A stretch of DNA of 64,000 nt, from positions 1 to 64,000 of the forward strand of contig CAMAYU010000003.1 of NCBI GenBank assembly GCA_945862235.1, written 5' to 3'. Each line of letters opens with the position of its first letter. Position 1 is the first letter of the stretch. The notes beneath the pieces are model-generated. The model had not been told where the DNA came from and made no database searches. It saw only the letters and a program-made list of their open reading frames with translations. Below are positions 1 to 8,383 of this stretch, piece after piece. Origin of the DNA: Schlesneria paludicola DSM 18645. Its GTDB lineage: Bacteria; Planctomycetota; Planctomycetia; Planctomycetales; Planctomycetaceae. Made by a program: the position numbers and the translations under genes.

Positions 1-1
1 C

Positions 2-130
2 TCGGTGAAAGACACCCAAGCCTGGATCAAAACTCACATCCCCGAGACACTCACCTCGAAACGTCAAGCCGCTTACCGAGAGTTCAATTCAAAACTCCCC
101 CGCGCAACAAAACTCGGCACAACGAATTAA
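2..130 (+). CDS. C-terminal end of an unidentified protein (partial)
   Basis: The window opens inside a reading frame that encodes about 42 residues and stops with TAA at 128-130. The tail is hydrophilic and lysine/arginine rich (it contains KTHIPETL and ends KLGTTN). It has protein-like composition but no family I can recognise. The 5' part lies outside the window, so neither function nor start can be given. The next recognisable coding material is in another frame only a few bases downstream, so this is probably the true 3' end of the upstream gene. Confidence 0.45.
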   Translation, partial: SVKDTQAWIKTHIPETLTSKRQAAYREFNSKLPRATKLGTTN

Positions 131-140
131 CGGTTTTCAT

Positions 141-302
141 CAGGCCAGCATCACCGTGGCCGTGGGGATTTCGTTCTTCCAATGGGGCGGACTGGAATTT
201 CTCTGGACCGCCCCGGCCTCTCTGCTGGCGGGGATTGTGGTGGGCACCGCAGTCAGCCTGATTTCGCCGCGAGCAAGACCAACGGAAAAAGCCATCTCCT
301 GA
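141..302 (+). pseudogene. Remnant of the C-terminus of a sodium:solute symporter-like transporter
   Basis: This frame has no start codon. It encodes one hydrophobic transmembrane-type segment (FLWTAPASLLAGIVVGTAVS) followed by a short basic tail and a TGA at 300-302. It resembles the last membrane helix of SSS-family symporters. The same pattern (F-x-W-x-x-P-x-S-L-L-x-G-x-x-V-G-T) recurs in the remnant at 27860-28006. Both scraps sit directly before a plus-strand metabolic gene. I infer that the rest of the transporter has been deleted. It is also possible that the frame is joined to upstream sequence by a frameshift not resolvable here. Confidence 0.4.
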
Positions 303-323
303 ATTCATTCATTGGAGTTTTCC

Positions 324-1286
324 ATGTCGTCGCGAGTCGTCTATTTCAATGGTCAATTCGTACCGGAATCCGAGGCTCGGGTTTCGATCTTTGATTCCGC
401 CCTCATGTACGGCGACATGGCCTTCGAGATGACGCGGACCTACAACCGCCGGCCATTCAAGCTGCGCGAACATCTCGACCGGCTCTACGCCTCGTTGCGA
501 CTGCTGGAAATCGATTGCGGCTTGTCCATCAAGGAGATGGAACGCATCACCTCGGAAACGCTGGAACGCAACCTGCCGACCGAGTCCGCCGACATGGACT
601 GGCAGCTCATGCACGATGTTTCGCGCGGACCGCTGGACGTTTACCGCACGGCGTTTCCCGACGGGCTGAGGCCGACCGTGTCGATCAACTGCTGGCCGCT
701 GATCACGCACATGGGCGGCTTTGCTCCGAAGTATACGAGTGGTGTTCACGTCGTGATTCCGGCCCAGCAAGCGCTGCCGGCGCATCTCGTCGACGCCAAG
801 GCAAAGACGCGCAGCCGGCTGCATTACCAAATGGCCAATCTGCAGGCAGCTCGGATGGAGACCGGTCGCTGGCCTGTGCTGCTCGATCCCGACGGCTTCC
901 TCGCCGAAGGCCCCGGCTGGAATATTTTCCTCGTCAAGAACGGCGAACTCCTGACCCCCGAACCGCGAAACATCCTGCTGGGAGTCAGCCGCGCAACGAC
1001 GATCGAACTGGCTCGTGAATTGGGAATCCCGGTTCGGGAAACTAATCTCGGCCGCTATGAAGCGTTGCAAGCGGACGAAATATTCTGCACGGCCACAACG
1101 TATGCCCTCGTTCACGCCACGACCTTCGAAGGACAGACGATCGGCAACGGCGGACCAGGGCCAATCTTCAACCGGTTGCTGGAAGCCTGGAAAAGCAAAG
1201 TCGGCATCGATTTCGTCGCCCAGGCAGGCAACTACGCGGAACGCTTGCCGGCGTGGGAAAAGACGCAGGCGAACGGGTCAAAGTAA
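324..1286 (+). CDS. Class IV PLP-dependent aminotransferase (branched-chain / D-amino-acid aminotransferase fold)
   Basis: The 320-residue product has the fold-type IV layout of IlvE, D-alanine aminotransferase and aminodeoxychorismate lyase. The N-terminus (VVYFNGQFVP, then VSIFDSALMYGDMAFEMTR) is the typical small domain. Lys161 in AKTRSRLHYQMAN is the probable Schiff-base lysine. FLAEGPGWNIFLV (around 193-205) matches the conserved E-G-x-x-x-N-x-F segment binding the cofactor. No signal peptide is present, so it is cytoplasmic. The ATG at 324 is chosen because GGAG lies about 6 nt upstream; the TTG at 312 would sit ahead of that site. It transfers amino groups between an amino acid and a keto acid; the exact substrate cannot be read from the sequence. 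The following gene is 225 bp away, so it need not be co-transcribed. Confidence 0.9.
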   Translation: MSSRVVYFNGQFVPESEARVSIFDSALMYGDMAFEMTRTYNRRPFKLREHLDRLYASLRLLEIDCGLSIKEMERITSETLERNLPTESADMDWQLMHDVSRGPLDVYRTAFPDGLRPTVSINCWPLITHMGGFAPKYTSGVHVVIPAQQALPAHLVDAKAKTRSRLHYQMANLQAARMETGRWPVLLDPDGFLAEGPGWNIFLVKNGELLTPEPRNILLGVSRATTIELARELGIPVRETNLGRYEALQADEIFCTATTYALVHATTFEGQTIGNGGPGPIFNRLLEAWKSKVGIDFVAQAGNYAERLPAWEKTQANGSK

Positions 1287-1352
1287 GGGGAAGAGGAAAA
1301 ACAGCTCCGTGTTTCTGGGTACCGGACGTCTTTGTCGGACATCGTCAAAAAC

Positions 1353-1423
1353 CTCTGCGCTCTTCGCTTCTCTGCGGTGAACTGAACCGTTCAATTCACC
1401 GCAGAGAAGCGAAGAGCGCTGAG
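1353..1423. repeat. Palindromic repeat, family B, copy 1
   Basis: Two near-perfect inverted arms of about 25 bases (core GCTCTTCGCTTCTCTGCGG and its complement) are separated by about 13 bases. The transcript would form a long hairpin about 65 bp after the aminotransferase stop. A second copy with the same core lies at 20315-20384. It may serve as a terminator or mRNA-stabilising hairpin, or be a non-autonomous mobile repeat. Confidence 0.85.
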
Positions 1424-1511
1424 GCTGCATTGGAAATATCGAAGTCAATCAACCTCGCCCCCTAAGTCGCTCTCGAACAATTGTCTGGTCACCGAAACAG
1501 GAAACTGAGTC

Positions 1512-2654
1512 ATGCAAGTCTTGCGGGTCGTGGCGATGAGTGCCTTCTTCTTGGCCGGAGGTCTCGCAACTCAGGCGAAAGAACCGGAGACGCTTCTGTT
1601 TGCCAAGGCCGACGATCAGCTCGTGCGCCATTCCGAAGGTTCGGCGGTGGAACTGAAGGATGGTCGAATCCTGCTGGTCTGGCAGGAATTTCGGAAAGGC
1701 AAGAAAGGCGATTCGGATTTCTATCCCGCCCGGTTGGTCAGCAAATCATCCCGCGACGGCGGACGGACGTGGGATGATTACCAGGTGCGAGTGGAAATTG
1801 CGCCCGGCGATCTCAACGTGTTTTCCCCAAGCCTGCTGCGCCTGAAGGACGGTTCGATCCTGTTGGCCTTTTTGCGAAAGCATGATTTCGAGAAGCCGAC
1901 CGATCAGTACACACCGACCTCGGCCTTCACCCTCGTTTCCCGCGATGAGGGGCAATCATTCGAGCCGCATGCGACCGTCTGGAGTCGGCAGCGGATGCAC
2001 TTGTGCAACAACACGCTGAAGCAGCTTTCGAACGGCCGCATCATTCTGCCGACCGATCGTGACAACAGCGCTCCCGACCGGCCCGACAACTGGGCCTGCG
2101 GCTGTGTCTACAGCGACGACAATGGCAAGACCTGGACCGTCAGCGAGAACTTTGTCGAACTTCCGAAACGCGGCGGCATGGAACCGCACATCGAGGAACT
2201 CAAAGACGGCCGGTTGCTGATGATCATGCGGACCATGCTGGGGGCCATCTACAAATCGGAATCAGCCAACGGCGGGAAAACGTGGTCGAAAGGGGAATCG
2301 CTGGGCGTTGAATCGCCGCAGTCTTGCCCGGATCTGTTGAAGCATCCGAAAACGGGCGACCTCGTCCTCATTTGGAATGCGGCGAAGTACGATCCGAAAT
2401 GGTTTTCTCACGAAGGAAAACGGACGCCGCTGAGTGTCGCGATCTCGAAGGATGCCGGAAATACCTGGTCTCAGCCGAAGCACATCGAGACCGAACCCGG
2501 TTCGGCGTTCACGAATCCCGGCGCGTTCTTTACGAGCCGGGGGACGATGTTCGTCAACTACTGGACCTGCAATTACGAGCCGAACGGTGCGATGGTCAGC
2601 TTTCCGATCCACCTGAAGACGGCAATCGTCGACAGCAACTGGTTCTTGGAGTGA
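1512..2654 (+). CDS. Secreted sialidase-like protein with Asp-box (BNR) repeats
   Basis: The 380-residue protein begins with a Sec signal peptide (about residues 1-22, ending near ATQA-KEP). A six-bladed sialidase-type propeller follows. Asp boxes of form S-x-D-x-G-x-T-W are visible as SRDGGRTW, SRDEGQSF, SDDNGKTW, SANGGKTW and SKDAGNTW. It lacks an obvious N-terminal YRIP motif, so it is not a canonical GH33 sialidase. Planctomycetes have many such exo-alpha-sialidase-annotated relatives of unproven substrate. It is predicted to be periplasmic or extracellular and to hydrolyse or bind glycans. A hairpin repeat separates it from the upstream gene, and it precedes a FAD oxidoreductase on the same strand by 129 bp. 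Confidence 0.85.
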   Translation: MQVLRVVAMSAFFLAGGLATQAKEPETLLFAKADDQLVRHSEGSAVELKDGRILLVWQEFRKGKKGDSDFYPARLVSKSSRDGGRTWDDYQVRVEIAPGDLNVFSPSLLRLKDGSILLAFLRKHDFEKPTDQYTPTSAFTLVSRDEGQSFEPHATVWSRQRMHLCNNTLKQLSNGRIILPTDRDNSAPDRPDNWACGCVYSDDNGKTWTVSENFVELPKRGGMEPHIEELKDGRLLMIMRTMLGAIYKSESANGGKTWSKGESLGVESPQSCPDLLKHPKTGDLVLIWNAAKYDPKWFSHEGKRTPLSVAISKDAGNTWSQPKHIETEPGSAFTNPGAFFTSRGTMFVNYWTCNYEPNGAMVSFPIHLKTAIVDSNWFLE

Positions 2655-2783
2655 CATATCGAGTGAAAACGGCGATGCGAATGACTCTGCCGAGAACTGG
2701 CCGGAAGGGAAAACGCGAACGTCAATCGAAAGAGGAAGTGGAACAGTTGGAATGTGCATCTCACTTGTCTGGAAGCGTCGGTG

Positions 2784-4349
2784 ATGACTCACTCCACTCC
2801 TCAGTCCGCGTCACTTCTGTTTCGGATCAGAGTCTTTTGCGGCTTGCTATTCGGCTTGCGCAAGCACGACTTCCGCGCGGCGTCGACATGGATCAACACG
2901 ATGTATCGCGGTGTCTCGCCGCTCGGGCGATTCACGCGGTTCGTCCGCTGGTCTATGTGGCAGATGTGGTGCGAGATTCCCGATGCACTCTGCACGATGA
3001 CGTTTGTGGCCCCGGTCTCCCGAACACCGTTTTGGCTGGCGCAGGGAAATCCGCTGGAGAATCATCCCTGGCGAGAGCATCCCGAGGCCCGGCTCCCGGC
3101 GCGGTCGCACGTGGTGGTGATCGGTGCCGGCTTTACGGGCGGATCGCTCGCGTACCACTGGGGGAAGCACGCCCCGGCCGACCCTTCCAGGACGATGGTC
3201 GTGCTCGACATGGGGGACGCGGCCAGTGGCTCCTCGGGGCGCAACGAGGGACTGGTGGTCATGGGACGCTATTGCCACATGGTCGCCGCTACGGTCAGAA
3301 CGCATCTCGCGGATGTCCGCGCCGATCTCACTGGCGACGAACGGGAGCAACTGGCAAAACAATTCGCCGTGGCCTATTGCCGGGCCGCGTACCGCAATGG
3401 CGACCTGGTGGAGCAAACGATCCGCGACGAGGGTTTCGATTGCGATTACGCTCGACAAGGCTGGGTGCAGGCACGCGATGCCGAGGAACAACGCTCGCTG
3501 GCGGAATCGGTTCGCCTGGCCCAGGAAACCGGAACGATCGACTGGACCAGCATCACGCCGGAGGAGGTCCGGAGACGAACCGGCATGCAAGTCACGCACA
3601 ACGCCGGATTCTCGATCGCCGCTGCGTCGTTTCATCCGGCGAAGTGGGTCTTCTGCCTCTTCGGCTCGGCCCTGCGATCGTGTCGCGTGGAACTCTTCTC
3701 GCGGACCAAAGTCACTCGAGTCGAACGCCTCGGCGACACCTACCGGGTTCACACATCACGCGGAATGATCGAGACCGAGTACGTGGTCAATGCGACGGAG
3801 TCCTACACGCCACTCTTGCATCCGCAGTTTCACGACCGCATCCTCCCCACGCAGACTCAGGCCGCCAGCGGCTTCGGCGGACCGGACGACATCAAGCCTC
3901 ACGTCGGCATCAGTGGCACGCGAGCGTTTTTCGCGCGGCACGGCGACTCGATTCTCTTTGGCTCCGACGCCACACGAGTCCCCGATGGTGAAGCGGGCGT
4001 CAACCAGCCTTCGCGATTCATCACGGCATTTGTCCTCGGTGAACTACGTAGGTACTTTGGGCCCAGCCGCGTGCGTGTGACGAACGAATGGAGCGGCACC
4101 GTGAGCTACACGCCGGACGAATTCCCGATCGTGGGAGTGATGGACGGCCACCGGCAATACATCATCGCCGGCATGGCCGGCTCGGGCACGGCGGTCTCCT
4201 TCAACGGCGGACGTTGCATCGTCAACCGCATCCTCGAAAGAACCGCCGAAGCCGACGATTATCCCGCGGAGTATTTCTCCCCAACGCGGCTCCTCAATCC
4301 CCGTGACCATTCCTGGCCGGAACTTGATTCGCAGGAGAAGCGGCAATGA
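2784..4349 (+). CDS. FAD-dependent oxidoreductase (DAO family) with unusual N-terminal extension
   Basis: The 521-residue protein carries the dinucleotide-binding motif VVVIGAGFTGGSLAYHW at about residues 110-126, an SGSSGRNEG segment typical of DadA/glycine-oxidase-type flavoproteins, and a C-terminal EFPIVGVMDG...IAGMAGSGTAVSFNGG flavin-binding tail. About 105 residues precede the Rossmann motif, rich in Trp/Phe/Arg (WSMWQMWCEIPDALC). That extension is longer than usual and has no recognised domain. ATG 2784 is preceded by GGAAG; an in-frame ATG at 2754 would add ten residues. The likely reaction is oxidative deamination or demethylation of an amine or amino acid using FAD. The substrate is unknown. 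Confidence 0.85.
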   Translation: MTHSTPQSASLLFRIRVFCGLLFGLRKHDFRAASTWINTMYRGVSPLGRFTRFVRWSMWQMWCEIPDALCTMTFVAPVSRTPFWLAQGNPLENHPWREHPEARLPARSHVVVIGAGFTGGSLAYHWGKHAPADPSRTMVVLDMGDAASGSSGRNEGLVVMGRYCHMVAATVRTHLADVRADLTGDEREQLAKQFAVAYCRAAYRNGDLVEQTIRDEGFDCDYARQGWVQARDAEEQRSLAESVRLAQETGTIDWTSITPEEVRRRTGMQVTHNAGFSIAAASFHPAKWVFCLFGSALRSCRVELFSRTKVTRVERLGDTYRVHTSRGMIETEYVVNATESYTPLLHPQFHDRILPTQTQAASGFGGPDDIKPHVGISGTRAFFARHGDSILFGSDATRVPDGEAGVNQPSRFITAFVLGELRRYFGPSRVRVTNEWSGTVSYTPDEFPIVGVMDGHRQYIIAGMAGSGTAVSFNGGRCIVNRILERTAEADDYPAEYFSPTRLLNPRDHSWPELDSQEKRQ

Positions 4350-4379
4350 TCTGTGCGACTGCGACCTGCTGAGAAACGC

Positions 4380-4456
4380 GGGATAGGCTTCCAGCCTGTC
4401 AATCTTTCACGTCGATTCACAGGCTGGAAGCCTATGCCACGACGTTTTTCAACAGG
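4380..4456. repeat. Palindromic repeat, family A, copy 1
   Basis: Inverted arms with core GGATAGGCTTCCAGCCTGT and its complement flank a short AT-rich loop; the right arm is followed by CCACGACGTTTTTCAACAGG. It lies 31 bp after the oxidoreductase stop. Related copies are at 16726, 18534 (interrupted), 21911, 35486 and 61290. Confidence 0.9.
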
Positions 4457-4509
4457 CGACGATACTCCATGTTTACAGTACGATGGCTTCGCAACCCCAG
4501 GAGTGCAGC

Positions 4510-6048
4510 ATGTGTCACTGGCTGAATAGATTTGTCGTTCTTGTGATCTCGACTTTCGCGGTCACCGCGCGAGCCGCCGAACCGATCGACATCGGGTCGC
4601 GGCGGGAGTTGTTTGTCGATCAAGCATTGGTCGAACGGCTGCACGGGCGGGCTGAGTTTCGGCTGCATCATCCGACACCGCGCGAAGTAGCGCTCACGTT
4701 CGAGAAGCCGTGGGAGGGGAACGCCAGCGGGTACGCGACCGTGTTTCAGGACGGCGACATTTTTCGGATGTACTACCGAGGCCACCGCTACATCATCGAC
4801 CCGCCGCCGTTGAGACAGGCTCAATCAGAAGTTGTCTGCTATGCCGAGAGTCGCGACGGGGTTCATTGGGTGAAGCCGAACCTCGGTTTGTTCGACTGGC
4901 CGCCGACTATGAACAACACGGGGACGAAAGAGAACAACATCTTCTGGCGAGGCGGCTACGAGACGCACAACTTCGCTCCGTTCAAAGACACGAACCCGGC
5001 CTGCGTGCCCGACGAACGTTACAAGGCGGTCGGCGGCACGACTGCCAGCAAGGGGCTGCTGACGTTCAAGTCGGCCGACGGAATCCATTGGTCGAAACTC
5101 AGCGACGGGCCGGTCGTCACGACGGGAGCGTTCGACTCGCACAACACAGTCTTCTGGGACGCCAGCCGCCAGCGGTATTCGATGTATGTCCGGTACTTCA
5201 GCGAGAAGGATTTCAAGGGGCTGCGTTCGATCGGCGTGTCGCATTCGACCGACTTCAAGACGTGGTCCGAACCGGTGGGGCTGACGTATCCGGCCGACTC
5301 GCCGCCTCAGCAGATGTACACAAATCAGATCGCGCCGTATCACCGAGCACCACACATTCTGATGGGCTTTCCGACTCGCTTCGTCTCGCGCCCGCTGACC
5401 GATCATGCGAAGCAACTGGAACCGGTGAAAACGCGAGCCCAATTCGCCGCGTCCATCGCCGGGAGCGGAGCCTACACGGGAGCCGAAGTGACCGACGGCC
5501 TGTTCATGACCAGCCGCGACGGCCGCGCCTTTCGCCGCTGGGACGAAGCCTTCCTGCGACCGGGACCGGAAGCGGAGGGCCGTTGGATCTACGGCGACAA
5601 CTATCAAAGCTACGGCCTGTTCGAGACCCGCTCCGCGACCCCGGGCGCGCCGCACGAACTCTCGCTGCACTTCAACGAAGGTTCGTGGCGCGACGAAACC
5701 CATCGACTGCGCCGCTACACAATCCGCCTCGACGGCTTCGTCTCGCTGCGCGCCCCGCTGACCGGCGGCGAACTGACAACCAAGCCCTTGAAATTCACCG
5801 GCCGCCGCCTCTCGCTGAATTACTCAACCTCCGCCGCCGGCAGCCTCCGCATCGAAATCCAAGACGCCGCCGGCCAACCGATCCCCGGCTTCTCGCTCGC
5901 CGACGCCGACGAGTTGTTCGGCGATTCCGTCGATCAAACCGCCTCCTGGAAAAACGCAACCGACATCAACCGCCTCGTCGGCCAGGAAGTCCGCCTCCGC
6001 TTCGTGCTCCACGACGGCGACCTCTTCTCGTTCCAATTCCGCGATTGA
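4510..6048 (+). CDS. Secreted five-bladed-propeller glycosidase-like protein with C-terminal beta-sandwich
   Basis: The 512-residue product has a Sec signal peptide (1-22, cleavage after VTARA), then IGSRRELFVDQALVERL, the family entry motif. Repeated Asp-box-like strands (ESRDGVHWVKP, SADGIHWSK) and blade motifs such as FRMYYRG indicate a GH32/GH43-type propeller to about residue 400. A tail begins at YTIRLDGFVSLRAPLTGG and ends RLRFVLHDGDLFSFQFRD. This tail recurs in six other proteins of this window, and the protein is closest to the one at 61387-62946. ATG 4510 is favoured by CAGGAG 6 nt upstream; an ATG at 4483 lacks this and would bury the signal peptide. No catalytic residues can be assigned with certainty, so enzyme activity is inferred. 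Confidence 0.85.
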   Translation: MCHWLNRFVVLVISTFAVTARAAEPIDIGSRRELFVDQALVERLHGRAEFRLHHPTPREVALTFEKPWEGNASGYATVFQDGDIFRMYYRGHRYIIDPPPLRQAQSEVVCYAESRDGVHWVKPNLGLFDWPPTMNNTGTKENNIFWRGGYETHNFAPFKDTNPACVPDERYKAVGGTTASKGLLTFKSADGIHWSKLSDGPVVTTGAFDSHNTVFWDASRQRYSMYVRYFSEKDFKGLRSIGVSHSTDFKTWSEPVGLTYPADSPPQQMYTNQIAPYHRAPHILMGFPTRFVSRPLTDHAKQLEPVKTRAQFAASIAGSGAYTGAEVTDGLFMTSRDGRAFRRWDEAFLRPGPEAEGRWIYGDNYQSYGLFETRSATPGAPHELSLHFNEGSWRDETHRLRRYTIRLDGFVSLRAPLTGGELTTKPLKFTGRRLSLNYSTSAAGSLRIEIQDAAGQPIPGFSLADADELFGDSVDQTASWKNATDINRLVGQEVRLRFVLHDGDLFSFQFRD

Positions 6049-6153
6049 CGCCGCGCTGTGCCATCAAGAATGCTGTTCTGCGAAGTTGCAGTCTCTGCGT
6101 ACAATTCTTGGCATCCTTTGTCAGAAACACTGCTTCTCGGAAGGAGCCGAATC

Positions 6154-6966
6154 ATGAGTGCAACGTCGAGCATTGAATGGACGGATGCAACTTGGAATCC
6201 AGTGCGCGGCTGCACCAAGATCAGTCCGGGGTGTGCTCACTGTTACGCCGAGACTTTTGCGGAGCGTTTTCGTGGTGTACCGGGGCATCCGTATGAGCAA
6301 GGATTTGACTTGCGGCTGGTACCAGAGAAGCTCTCGGAGCCGTTGAAATGGCGGATCCCGCGAATGATCTTCGTGAATTCGATGAGCGATCTGTTTCACG
6401 AAGAAGTGCCCGACGAGTACATCGAGCAAGTGGCACGCGTGATGACGCTCGCCAACTGGCACACATATCAAGTGCTGACGAAGAGAGCCTCGCGGTTGCG
6501 GTCTTTGTTGCAGTCACGATTGCAGTTTGCGGCAGCACTCTCACACATTTGGTGGGGCGTCAGTGTCGAGAATCGAAAGCACGGACTTCCGCGTATCGAA
6601 CAACTGCGAGCGGCCCCGGCATCGGTGCGATTCCTTTCGGTAGAGCCGCTACTGGAGGACATCGGGGCGATTGAGCTTGAGGGCATCCACTGGGTCATCG
6701 TTGGTGGCGAGAGCGGAGCAGGAGCTCGACCGATGCAAGAGGAATGGGCGCTCTCGATTCGCGACCAATGCAAGAAAGCGAACGTTCCGTTCTTCTTCAA
6801 ACAATGGGGCGGCGTCCGTAAGTCAGAGAATGGGCGACAACTTGCTGAACGAACTTACGACGAATTTCCGACACAAAAGCGGAAGCAACCCGTCCCATCC
6901 GATCAAACCCGTCGCAATCTCATCGCTACCTTCGACGCGATTCAACCGACGGGAGTGGTGGCATGA
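6154..6966 (+). CDS. DUF5131 / phage Gp37-Gp68 family protein (three-Cys-motif protein)
   Basis: This 270-residue cytoplasmic protein begins IEWTDATWNPVRGCTKISPGC and carries Cys20, Cys27 and Cys30 in CTKISPGCAHCYAE, the three-cysteine motif that defines the family and resembles a radical-SAM or metal-binding cluster. Other family segments are FVNSMSDLFHE, QVLTKR, IWWGVSVEN, LSVEPLLE and VIVGGESGAGARPM, all intact, and the length is normal. AAGGAG lies upstream of ATG 6154. Its stop overlaps the start of tcmP by ATGA at 6963-6966, so the two were translationally coupled before the insertion sequence arrived. The biochemical role of the pair is not established. The association with TcmP is known family context. 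Confidence 0.92.
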   Translation: MSATSSIEWTDATWNPVRGCTKISPGCAHCYAETFAERFRGVPGHPYEQGFDLRLVPEKLSEPLKWRIPRMIFVNSMSDLFHEEVPDEYIEQVARVMTLANWHTYQVLTKRASRLRSLLQSRLQFAAALSHIWWGVSVENRKHGLPRIEQLRAAPASVRFLSVEPLLEDIGAIELEGIHWVIVGGESGAGARPMQEEWALSIRDQCKKANVPFFFKQWGGVRKSENGRQLAERTYDEFPTQKRKQPVPSDQTRRNLIATFDAIQPTGVVA

Positions 6967-7022
6967 CCGACGAGTCGCTGTATGAGGGGAGAGAGCAAAC
7001 GCTGGTAAAACATCGTATTTTG
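6963..7022 (+). pseudogene. tcmP: 5' fragment of tcmP (first 20 codons), cut off by an ISL3-type insertion
   Basis: The ATG at 6963 overlaps the DUF5131 stop. The frame reads MTDESLYEGREQTLVKHRIL and then enters the insertion sequence. Joining base 7022 to 8392 (removing the element and one target duplicate) restores an uninterrupted 393-residue frame: ...KHRIL-QRYLQRFARIIG. The GREQTLVKH...YL segment is typical of TcmP N-termini. This shows directly that the downstream gene originally began here. Confidence 0.9.
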
Positions 7023-7050
7023 GGTTCATCGGGATTCTTGGGGGCTGGTG
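7015..7050. repeat. Left end of the insertion sequence: target duplication plus terminal inverted repeat
   Basis: GTATTTTG at 7015-7022 is the target-site duplicate. It is followed at 7023-7050 by a 28-bp terminal repeat starting GGTTCATCGGGATTCTTGGG. The exact complement of all 28 bases is at 8356-8383, and the same GTATTTTG follows at 8384-8391. Confidence 0.97.
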
Positions 7051-8383
7051 ACATAGCGTCTCATCCAGCGAGGGTGAACTTGGTGTGATGGAGTGTGAGG
7101 AGTCGGAGTTTGAAGTGGTCGTAGCGGCGGTAGCCATAGGCTCGGCGTTGGAGCAGGCCGATCTTGTTGTTGGTGCCTTCCAGTGGGCTGGTGGAGATCG
7201 GATGGTCGTACCAGTTGAGCAAGCCGACGCGATGGCCGCGCAGGGTGTGGCTCATGGTGCGGAGGACGCGGATGCCGGTGGCTTCAGCGCGGCGGCACCA
7301 GTCGTCGAGGAACTTCGCCGCAGAGGACTTGGAGTCTTGCTGCCAGAACAGTCGCAATTCGTCTTTGAGGTAGTACGCCTGCGCCAGCGGTTCGTTCAGC
7401 TTCAAAGCTTCCGCCAGTCGTGAGCGTTCATCGACACGAGCCGTCTGCTTCAAGTTCTCCGGGTTCTTCAGCAAGAGCCAGCGCACCCCCTTGAGCACTT
7501 CACGTTGCTGCACGTCTTTGAGTTCGCGGTACATCTCGCGTCGCAGCTTGGTCAGCTTTTCGTTCATCAGCTTCACGACATGAAAGCGATCGAAGATCAG
7601 TTGTGTCGGCCAGAGATGTTTCATCACCGCCGCGACATAGCCGCCCGCCATGTCCGTGGCCACCGCTTGAATGAAGACTCCGGCCCGTTTCAGCCGCGAA
7701 AAGAAGCCGTTTAACGCTTTCTGGCCCCGGCCCTTCGAGACCGACACGATCGCGCCGCTGTCCAGGTCGTACACCAGCGTGAGGAACCGATGCAACTTGC
7801 CGACATGCACTTCGTCAATCGCCAGACGCTTCAAGCTCTTCAGTTCCGGTCCCCCCAGCCGCTTCAGCCGACGCTGGTCGATCTCAGCCACCGTGTCCCA
7901 CGACAGTCCGCACGTCTCGACCACGTCTTGAATCGTGACTCGCGACAGCCAGCCGCAGACGTACGTCTCAAAGTTCTTCGTGTACCGCTTCTGCCCGGCC
8001 GCAAACGTCGGCTGATGCCAGGTCTTCGCTCCGCAGTTCAGGCAGCGGACTCGCGGAGACTGCATCACGATCAGCACCGGCTTCCCGGCAAACGGCGTGT
8101 CCTTCCAACTCCGCAACTTGCGTTCGTGAACATGCACCCGACGGCTGCGACAACACCGACACCGCAGCGATTCACGCGGCGGTTCGACCAACACCTCGAT
8201 CTCGCCGCCGCGAGACTCCCACACATCGACGATCCAGTAGCCCTGCAAACCCATCGCTCGATAAAACACTTCCGCGGACATGTTGCTCTCTCCTTTCGGG
8301 ATTCGTGTTGACCAACACAACCCGATTGGAACTCACCATGTCCGCATTCTTCAAACACCAGCCCCCAAGAATCCCGATGAACC
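7023..8383. mobile_element. Complete ISL3-family insertion sequence (1361 bp)
   Basis: The element is bounded by 28-bp perfect inverted repeats and flanked by 8-bp direct repeats, the duplication length usual for ISL3. It carries one minus-strand transposase occupying nearly its whole length. It lies in tcmP after codon 20. Perfect ends, an intact transposase and an intact target duplication point to a recent insertion that may still be mobile. Confidence 0.97.
7061..8281 (-). CDS. ISL3-family transposase
   Basis: The 406-residue protein has an N-terminal zinc-binding region with paired cysteines (LRCRCCRSRR, then VRCLNCGAKTWHQ), a helix-turn-helix-like region (VTIQDVVETCGLSWDTVAEID), and an RNase-H-like DDE core. 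The core includes LAIDEVH (first Asp), ATDMAGGY (second Asp), FDRFHVVK and HPISTSPLEGTNNKIG (Glu), all landmarks of the ISL3/DUF-transposase_20-like group. Length is normal and no stop interrupts it. ATG 8281 is chosen because GGAGAG lies about 8 nt upstream inside the element. It would cut and paste the element flanked by the 28-bp repeats. Confidence 0.95.
   Translation of the reverse strand: MSAEVFYRAMGLQGYWIVDVWESRGGEIEVLVEPPRESLRCRCCRSRRVHVHERKLRSWKDTPFAGKPVLIVMQSPRVRCLNCGAKTWHQPTFAAGQKRYTKNFETYVCGWLSRVTIQDVVETCGLSWDTVAEIDQRRLKRLGGPELKSLKRLAIDEVHVGKLHRFLTLVYDLDSGAIVSVSKGRGQKALNGFFSRLKRAGVFIQAVATDMAGGYVAAVMKHLWPTQLIFDRFHVVKLMNEKLTKLRREMYRELKDVQQREVLKGVRWLLLKNPENLKQTARVDERSRLAEALKLNEPLAQAYYLKDELRLFWQQDSKSSAAKFLDDWCRRAEATGIRVLRTMSHTLRGHRVGLLNWYDHPISTSPLEGTNNKIGLLQRRAYGYRRYDHFKLRLLTLHHTKFTLAG

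Noticed and set aside
2324-3991. Long plus-strand frame overlapping the sialidase-like and FAD genes
   Set aside because: It is an overlapping frame of GC-rich coding DNA with arginine/proline-rich, low-complexity composition and no recognisable domain. The genes in the other frame have strong motifs.
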